Under the pieces are notes generated by a model. The model was not told the origin of the DNA and searched no databases. It saw only the letters and a program-made list of their open reading frames with translations. Both the position numbers and the translations under genes were made by a program. Of a DNA stretch of 64,000 nucleotides, positions 56,032 to 64,000 are shown one piece after another. Source of the stretch: Trichoplax adhaerens. Taxonomy: Eukaryota > Placozoa > Uniplacotomia > Trichoplacea > Trichoplacidae. The stretch is taken from NCBI RefSeq assembly GCF_000150275.1, contig NW_002060963.1:715262-779261 (forward strand). The letters are read 5' to 3'. The number at the start of each line of letters is the position of its first letter. Position 1 is the stretch's first letter.

Positions 56032-56624
56032 AAGAAATGGAAGAGCAAGTAATACAAATCAAGGATGATGTAGTATCCTTTAATCTACGATTCAACGGTT
56101 GATTGAATTACGTCAAATGGGGTAAATATCGACTGCTTTTCCACAACACCAATGCACTACTACATAAAATAGACAGTATAGAGGTCAAGCAATCACAGTA
56201 GTTACACCAACTTATGGCAGTCATTGGATGACAAATACAAGTACAAATATCAAATAAATAGTATCGATAGGAACAGCTAGTTATTGATGATGATTACAAA
56301 GTGATTCAATATTACCTTGTTTTAATATTCATACAGTAATAACGAAATGAATCTTCCTTAATCGCTTAGGCCTCCATAACTTCGTCAATCGACGAAGGTT
56401 GCGTCGCAGTCACAGTCTGGTGCCACTCCACCTGTACTGTCCACCTCATACTGTACGACTAGCATGTCTCGTGACCGCCAATTTTCTCTTACTTCTACAC
56501 TATGCTGGGCAGTCGTAACTGGTCGCGGCTTCAAGCAGTCTCTAGGGTATTTGCGCATGGTAAACTGAGTGACTGTACTCTTTACTACTGCACCGTTGTA
56601 CTCATGCGCAAGGAAACCAAGAAA

Positions 56625-56815
56625 GAAGTACAGTGTACAGTGTACAGTACAGTATACTGCACACTGTACTGTATCAATCATGAAAAAGATTTGGACAGTC
56701 TGGAACGGCTCGGTCCGGTCTGGTTCGGCTCGTTCGTGCTGAAACCGTACAGTACTGCTCACTGTACACTGTACACTGTACAGTACAATGTATAGTACAG
56801 TGTACAGTACAATAC
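56625..56815. repeat. Clustered GTACAGTGTACAGTAC palindromes
   Basis: Two dense clusters (56625-56675 and 56748-56812) consist of overlapping GTACAGT / ACTGTAC words such as ACAGTGTACAGTACAG and CACTGTACACTGTACA. The clusters are complementary to each other and could pair across the intervening 70 bases. Confidence 0.85.
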
Positions 56816-56907
56816 CACAGTCAGTCTGTCCTGTAATCCGTGAGTTATTTACCGTAGAATTAATGAATCAACAGTAGTAAATTTCCCCTTCAAGTCATTT
56901 GAAGTTG

Positions 56908-57374
56908 TATATATTGTACATAAAGCAATACATTATAAGAAAATGGACAGCTACATTATCTTACTATATATGCTTCCTCTCTGTTTATGGATTCACACTT
57001 ATAACGCAATACAATTCGATTAATCAATATGAACGGGTACATATTGTACATAAGAAAATCGACAGCTACATTATCTTACTATATATGCTTCCTCTCTGTT
57101 TATGGATTCACACTTATAACGCAATACAATTCGATTAATCAATATGAACGGGTACATATTGTACATAAGAAAATCGACAGCTACATTATCTTACTATATA
57201 TGCTTCCTCTCTGTTTATGAATTCACACTCATAACGCAATACAATTCGATTAATCAATATGAACGGGTACATATTGTACATAAGAAAATTGACAGCTACA
57301 TTATCTTACTATATATGCTTCCTCTCTGTTTATGGATTCACACTTATAACGCAATACAATTCGATTAATCAATA
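56908..57374. repeat. 115-bp tandem repeat, four copies
   Basis: GAACGGGTACATATTGTACA begins copies at 57031, 57146 and 57261, exactly 115 bp apart. Each continues through AAATCGACAGCTACATTATC, GCTTCCTCTCTGTTTATG and CAATACAATTCGATTAATCA. A first, diverged copy begins near 56908. The copies differ by only a few bases. Because 115 is not a multiple of three, each strand shows the same peptide in shifted frames, which is not coding evidence. Confidence 0.95.
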
Positions 57375-58980
57375 CTAGTGCAAACTCCCGTCGCTTTGCT
57401 GACGGTTTACGATAATGTGCTCATTTAACAGATAGTATTACCATTTGTCGTAGACCTGTCAGAGGTTCAGTAACTTTATACCGTGTACTTATAAGGCAAT
57501 ACAATTCGACTAATCAATAATCAACTACAGTTAATCCATGTTAACTGTGGATACGAGTTGCATGCGAATACATTGTATTAATGCAAGCCATAATCCAACA
57601 ATTACAAAATATTGCGTAGTATTGCACTCGTAGAATAATAGAAGGATTACTCTACTGCTTTCCACTAAAATTTCCCTTACTACCCTCAACTGAATTTATC
57701 TTAAATACGCTTTTGCCTTGTTCTCTCTTATTATACGACCGAGTGAATCTTGTCAAAAATAGCATTAAGAAAAGTACTGAAATTGAACAATTTGATACAT
57801 ATTGGTTACGCATTTCTGTCTTTGCTCGACTCTATGAGTAACCATCAATTAATCAAGAACCACGCTGACGGACCTACAAATTTTCCAAAAGTAGTTCAAG
57901 ATAACTGAAGCCTGATATAATTTCCATGAATTTTGCCCCAATGTTCACCCTATGGACTGCTAAAATGAACTCATTTCTAATATCTAGTACTGTCTGCAAA
58001 CTCGCTCAAATTTGGAGATGAGATTGTGATTGGATTCGTGCTGAACGTACAGTATTAATTGCTATTGTACCAGTACAATAAATACAACACATCATCGATT
58101 TACTATAAGGAATAAGTGCATAGTCTGCTTGATACATCAGTAAACAAAAGTCGAGTAATACAGTATCAGTCACCTTGTAGGTGGTTTTGAAGTAATTACT
58201 CTGTTAAGCGAAAAAGAGTGCTAAGCTGAATCCGAGTAGAATAAATATTTATTTATTTCCGGTGTAAATCATCAATTGTAAGGAGATATTACTGTTAATA
58301 ATTAGCAATGAATTGGATTGTCAGTTCAAACTGGAAAAATAAGCAATCAGTCATCTATCAGCACAAACATTTCATATACATTCTCATAATCCAGCTTCTG
58401 ATCTGCATTCTATGTTTCTAATGTAAATCATAATATTTTATCTAAGCTGTTCTCAACCAACTGACTTAATAATAAAACTATGCTTATTATCACAGTATAC
58501 GTTAGTTTACCTAGTCAATTCGAACCTTGATGGAATACGAAATACTGGAATAAAAAATCTAGCTATGGTTATTAGTAAACAGATAATTTACAGCTAATTT
58601 CATTAGAATTAGCGATTCGTCAAATTAGGAATTAAATCAATATTTTATTATCAAATTTTGAATAGATAAACTAATTTCCTGTTCTGAGTTCATCATTTTT
58701 CTTTGACGATGGCACAATGCATTACAGTACGATCCAAATTCTAAAATTTGTTTTAATAATAACTTTGTACGATATAAGTACAGTATAGTGTTTCCGATAT
58801 TTCATATCGATCTCGTCAATCACAAATAAATACATATCATCTACTATCAACTGTAAAATGTATAAATCTTATAGTCTCTTATAGTCTTGGTGATGGATTG
58901 ACACAGGTACAGTAGTAAACTGTGCTCATATATTTCGGGCTTGTTAGTCTTTAGTCATAATCTGAATTAAAACATCACCC

Positions 58981-61900
58981 CTACAATAAGTAGGTAATGG
59001 CTTCTATAACATTAGTTGCGGTAATAAAATCTTCGCTATCTTTCGATAATATCTTAGCGGCAAACTGTAAGATTGTTAAGGTGCTTCGAAGAGGCAGGTG
59101 ACAAACTGCACAAGAATCAGATTCCTATAACAGAAGGACGCCTTTAGATCAATGTAATGCATTTACTAGTTTTATGATCTAATTTCAATTTCCTAGCTTA
59201 ACCTGTGACTTTATCCAGTTGTATACATGAGGTGGTAAGTTTGACCAGCTAGCAACATTTTCCTTGACTTTATTGTCTGCAAAGAGGACTGCAGCAAGTC
59301 TCTGGCCAGCTACAGTTAGCAATTTTTGTCCAAGCACAGATTCATCTTCTACAGAGGATGCAGCCTACAGTATAGTGATGACGAAATATTTAATTTCATA
59401 ACGTAACCTTACCAATGACGATCTAGTTAGTTATTTACCTTTGCAATTATCTTAGATAAAAGTAAAACTTACTTCTTGTGCCATGGCATCGTATCCACGT
59501 AAGAATAATTCGCAAACAATTTTTCTTTCTATATCATCCTTATCAATTCCATTAAAAGTACGACATAGAAACCGGAGCATTTCAAAGCGCTTAAATGCTA
59601 CACCTGCAGCTGTTTCTTTGCAAGCCTCTGATACATTTTCTTCAGTTATTGACGGGAGACTATCTGTGATAGCACTTGCCACGGACAAGCCAAACTATTA
59701 ATGTTAGACGATTAACAATCAGGGATACACTAATAACGACCAAATGGTAAAAATATCAGCCGACCTTAGTTCGAGCATTGATAAAGGATGCGTCATCTGT
59801 AACGTTGGGTATTTGCGTATTTTTGCTTAGTTCTTGAAAAAGGATTTCTTTACTCTGTATAAGCATACAACATATTGTTATAATAATACGTTATAGATCC
59901 ATTCACAGAAAATAATCCGAGTCATGTGCATGCAAATAAACGCATACTATCGAGTACCTTGGTATCAAATAGAGTCGTCGGCTTTATTGACCTCATTCTT
60001 AAGGTCATAATCAGATATAAAACGGAACAAATTTGCCGATGCAACTGTATCATAAAATTGTTACCAGAGTTTTCCGCTAGGATGTCATCAATTAAAGTTT
60101 CTGGACCACTGTAACAGGAAATGTAAACGCTTATCTTTAACATCTTAAGAAATAGTACTTTGTGTGCGGTTTTATAGCTACGAATTCCTATACCTAATTT
60201 CATTCCACAGTTCGTCAACAGTGTTCGAAATAGGAATCATTTCTGCATCTGTGATCTACATTTGCAATAAAACAGAATACGATCCTTAAGTTCAGTCTAT
60301 AGCTTTCGACAATGAACTTACTGTAATCTTAACATACCTTCGATATAGTAGCTAGTAACAGTGTAGATTGTAATAAAAACTCTTCGAGGGAGTTCTCGCT
60401 CATGCCTGAGATCTATATGTAATTCGAGTTATAGACAATTTAACGGAAATTACCATTATGCATCTTCCATAATGAAAGAACTTATTCTTAATATGCCATA
60501 TCATCCTTACCTTGCGACATAGTCGATCTTTCGGAGCTTTGCCAACCTATATAAAGAATGAATCAGAAAACTGACAGTTACTAGATTGGTAAACTTTATT
60601 TTATATGGTGATACTGTTAATAACAAGGAGATTTTATTCGTTAGTTCACCTTATCCATAAGTCCCAAGATATCACGAATGCCTTTTTCGAAGTAGTCCCT
60701 CCATATTTTAATGCATAGTCCTATGATAAAGTCTAGTTAGCTATGTAATACCCGATGAACAATCAATTTACAATATCTAGTATACCAGTAACACAGCACT
60801 ATTAAGTAATGATTTAACAATTTGCTACAGCTTTACCGCTTTTTAGAACAGTGTCGCTCATAACTGTTGCTATGTTAACAGCCGACTTTAAATTATTAAT
60901 CTCCTAACAGGAATTGTTGAATAGAAAATAAATATTTTCAAAATTAGGTTTATTCACATAAGGCTAAGCTTATGAGTCTATATTTAATTCTCATAGCTCA
61001 ATAAATATTCCATTACACAACACAATTGAGCTACCTCTTTATTTTCTTTCCATAATGTAGCACAACGTATAGAGCAATAAGACGATAACTTGCTAGTTTC
61101 AAGGAGCTCAGGAAGCATATTTTGTAGTCTCCTCACTTCTGTAAATATAATTATTAAGAGTTTATTAGATATCAACTATAAATAAATTTTACTTATAAAT
61201 TATAATTATCAAAACAAATCTCCAGGCGTTAAATTATCAGGAAACCTTTCATCCAAGAATCATCACCATCATCAACGTCAATATCAATCCTTTCCTTTGA
61301 AATTAATGATAATAACTTGCATATATTCTGACAGTTGTCAACTAAGTATTCGGATATAAGTTTAGGGAAAAAAGCCTTTCCAGAGGATAACGCCATTTTT
61401 AAGCTAATATTTAGCAGCGCAGGGGGCATCTGCTCATCGGTCGTATTTTTCGCACCATCATTATGCTTCATAGAAAATGAAAAGCTTGCAAATTCAGAAA
61501 TAGCTATTAAATCAAGTAATCGTTGATAGGATAATGTCCACTGGACTGTTTCTTTAGACAATTCTATCCATTCATTCGATTCTGGTTCCTCCTTGATAGA
61601 CTCCATGACTTCGCCTTCGTGGGACTAATAAAAAAATACGACTTTTCAGAGCGCAAAGATTTTTCGTAATTTAACGTACATACTTGTTTACCTGTAAAAC
61701 TTTTATAACTGCTTGCAGTATCAAAGACAGCACTGCAGCTTCACCGAGTGCGACAGAATTATAGATGATATTATGAAAATATTCCCACCATAATACTGAG
61801 AAATCAGCTATTGTACAATGCTGTGTAGTCAGACGTTTTAATCCTACGACAACAATCAACCAGTAGGATTGAGATTTAATACTATACTCGTACAGTTGAT

Positions 61901-64000
61901 TTAGAAAAAAAATCAGAATACCTTCGCTAGAAATAATGCCTAAAGTTAACAAGTATAGTCTCCGAACGACAGGTTTTATATCATCGTACCGTTCCAAGTG
62001 GCCGATGTCTAACCAATATAAATACAAGACAGCCTATAAAAGAAATTATAGTCTTAAAAACAAACTCACTATGGTTATTTATAGGACCTTAATTAAGACC
62101 AATAAGACTAACCAAAAATTGTAAAAGGTTTGTGTCCAGCGACTTTAAAAGTATGATAATATCGGATACTGAGGTCATTCCCGATAGAACGTCCTTAATT
62201 AATAATACATAAAATGTTAATATTTATCGCCTAGTAAATCATATAGTTTTGATTATCTTCTACGAAAGAAGTTGTCATAGTAAAACTTACTGAAAACATG
62301 AAGCCTCCTATAAGCGAACAGTATTTAAAACAGTATCGTCAGTATTGTTAGACAAAAATATTGTCAAAAGAGTATATATTAATCTTACCTAATGCCAACT
62401 TTTCATCTTCACTTAAATTGCCAGATAACATGATACCATTAAATATCTGGTGCTTGGATGACTTCTGATCGACGTTAAGAAAATGTAGATCGAAGCTATT
62501 TAGCCACTGAATAGCAGAAAAATTTTGATTAAAACCCTTGGATTGTCCTAATATTCTCCTTGTGCATTCGTGGTATCGATTAAGTGATAGAAGCAACTTA
62601 TCGAATTCTTCGGTATCTATGTCAATAGCTGATTCAATAGTATCCGCTGATGCTGTTTTATCTCCAGAATAGTCACATTTACTTTTAATAAGAGCATCAT
62701 AGACATCTAATAGTTGCTGTTGTATGCAGCAAGTAAGGTGAATTAGGCTGGCTTCCTTGGTATCTTCTATGTAAAATGCATTAAGCATTATTATATAGAT
62801 GAACAATATCAAGCGCGATCAAGATCACTAATTACTTACTACCAAAAGTTTTCAGTTTAAGTTCTTCCGTTATATACAATAAAGTATGCAGCTTTACTTT
62901 AGAGCAATTTAAAACCGAAGACATTGCCTGTGCAGTAGTAAAAAATATGCCAAAATTAATTTTAATTAAGATAGTTGTACAGGATGCGTAATATTGTATG
63001 TACTGTCTGAACACGTGATAAAGTATTTACCTGCTGGAAAGATGTAGGTAAAACGAAAGAATCGAAAATCTTGGTAAGTCTGCTTCTCAAATCAGGTTCA
63101 GCACTTTCATCATCTAAAAATATACATTGTCAATGAAAAATTGTCCCAAGAGAGCCAGATGATATTAACTTTCAGGTAATAACGTAATCTACTATATTTC
63201 TGCTAAATCATCTACTCAATGGGAATACAGACAATACCAAGAAAATCTATCTTTCTGGGTGATAGTGAAGAAAAATTGTATTTTACCTTCAGTTTCTATC
63301 AGATTATCTAGTAGGCAAGACAATTCATTCAGTGTGGTTTTATCTCGTAGTACGGCCCCTTCCTTTCCGCTAAAAGTAACTATACTTCAGTACTATATTT
63401 ACAGAAAGATGCTATTCTATGGATATATTAATTTTTTTTTATGCAGACATTTGCTACCAAGACGCACATTTATACTATTACAGGAATAACCCATGGCAGA
63501 TAAAGGTAGAAGATAATCAGATATGTACTAATTGATATTACATTTACCTTAAAGAGCAATAAAAAGGAATTGATATCGATTTTAATGTACCATCAGGCTG
63601 CAATATTAGACAGCAACATAAATTCCAACCTCTTGGATTCAATACATCACTTTGAACAGCGAATCGAACACCCAATGTATCATGTCCAGTATAAAGGAGC
63701 CTGAAGAAAAAGTAAGGAAGTGCTGGTATTAATAATATGGTACCTTGTCAGCGTAAAGTTCAAAATTTTTACAATCTTTCATACTACGAACCTGCAATTC
63801 TTCCCAATATTGAAGACAGCCACACGAGGTCCATTCTGCATTAGCCAAATCTATAATAGATTAATTTTCATTATCAGATCAATGTTAAACTACTTCAGAG
63901 AGAATTTAATTGTAGCTATTACCTCGAGAATACCTCTACGAGCTGCGTAGATGACGAGGAAAAGTCCTCTCCTGCTAGATTGATTTCCAGTGTGATTACT
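58981..64000 (-). CDS. RAB3GAP2: Rab3 GTPase-activating protein non-catalytic subunit, 5' partial
   Basis: Regulatory partner of RAB3GAP1; the complex acts on Rab3 and as exchange factor for Rab18 at the ER. The gene runs off the right edge, so the N-terminal third is absent. The rightmost exon (>64000 to ~63925) has LFLVIYAARRGILE (human FFVIYAPRRGIVE), followed by GPRVAVFNIGKNCR. C-terminal exons fitted by eye: 61606-61230 region, 60903-60837, 60720-60650, 60546-60511 (VGKAPKDRLCRK; human VGKSPKDRLCRR), 60412-60338, 60255-60194, 60108-59958 (IMTLRMRSIKPTTLFDTK; human IMTFSLKTVKPLSLFDSK), 59854-59765, 59694-59473, 59364-59203 (LLTVAGQRLAAVLF) and 59124-58981 (stop TAG). A WWEYFHN segment near 61.79 kb matches human WWQQM. 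The helical C-terminal half is complete; central exon borders (62.3-63.7 kb) are approximate. Confidence 0.9.

Larger units (their letters stand above)
56032..58980. other. Intergenic with repeats, no gene recognised
   Basis: Between the start of the aftiphilin gene and the 3' end of RAB3GAP2. It holds the palindromic block (56625-56815) and the 115-bp array (56908-57374). The rest is AT-rich with no supported exon. Overlapping open frames on both strands at 56.4-56.8 kb are products of the palindromes. Confidence 0.6.

Noticed and set aside
56385-56795. Overlapping open frames on both strands (97 and 125 aa)
   Set aside because: They are driven by the GTACAGTGTACAG palindrome clusters and lack domains or splice context.
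56899-57368. Three successive frames encoding the same peptide
   Set aside because: They are copies of one 115-bp tandem unit that shifts frame by one base each time.

Overview
The window reads as animal nuclear DNA. It is AT-rich, its protein families are close to human ones, and its genes are split into many small exons by short introns (about 80-600 bp) with ordinary GT-AG borders. The compact, intron-rich style and vertebrate-like family content suggest an early-branching animal such as a placozoan; that placement is inference. There is no operon, CRISPR array, rRNA or convincing tRNA, and no complete transposon.

Layout. (1) 1-3769: no supportable gene; a small tandem repeat near 1.6 kb. 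(2) 3804-13252, +: complete EAG-type (Kv10) voltage-gated K+ channel, 10 coding exons, 888 aa, with a 5-kb first intron carrying repeats. (3) 13253-17464: intergenic, with a 66-bp satellite array, a ~160-bp repeat and a ~200-bp duplication. (4) 17465-20085, +: delta14-sterol reductase of TM7SF2 type, 417 aa. (5) 21675-25819, -: lamin-B-receptor homologue (Tudor, RS region, sterol-reductase-like membrane domain), 603 aa, tail to tail with (4). (6) 28564-32395, -: 26S proteasome ATPase Rpt2/PSMC1, 13 coding exons, 440 aa, whose first coding exon holds only the ATG. (7) 32560-34115: ~110-bp minisatellite with higher-order structure. (8) 36949-45820 or beyond, -: a cysteine-rich type I membrane protein with WAP, antistasin-like and thyroglobulin type-1 modules, a probable membrane-tethered protease inhibitor. 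(9) 48688-50238, +: SRP9. (10) 51455-56031, -: aftiphilin homologue with an enlarged array of FG[DE]F-type motifs. (11) 56600-57374: palindromic TACAGTAC-rich DNA, then a 115-bp tandem repeat. (12) 58981-64000, -: C-terminal two thirds of RAB3GAP2, running off the right edge.

The genes are mostly unrelated housekeeping and signalling loci. The exception is the sterol-reductase/LBR pair. The two share identical or nearly identical lengths for eight successive exons, so they arose by duplication. The TM7SF2-type copy keeps every family signature, while the LBR copy has lost several invariant residues. This looks like a split into an enzyme and a nuclear-envelope scaffold. The most novel-looking protein is the WAP/thyroglobulin-1 membrane protein. 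Exon models were assembled by eye from splice signals, reading-frame continuity and remembered family sequences. Those for KCNH, TM7SF2, LBR, PSMC1 and SRP9 close exactly in frame; the others are partial or approximate.
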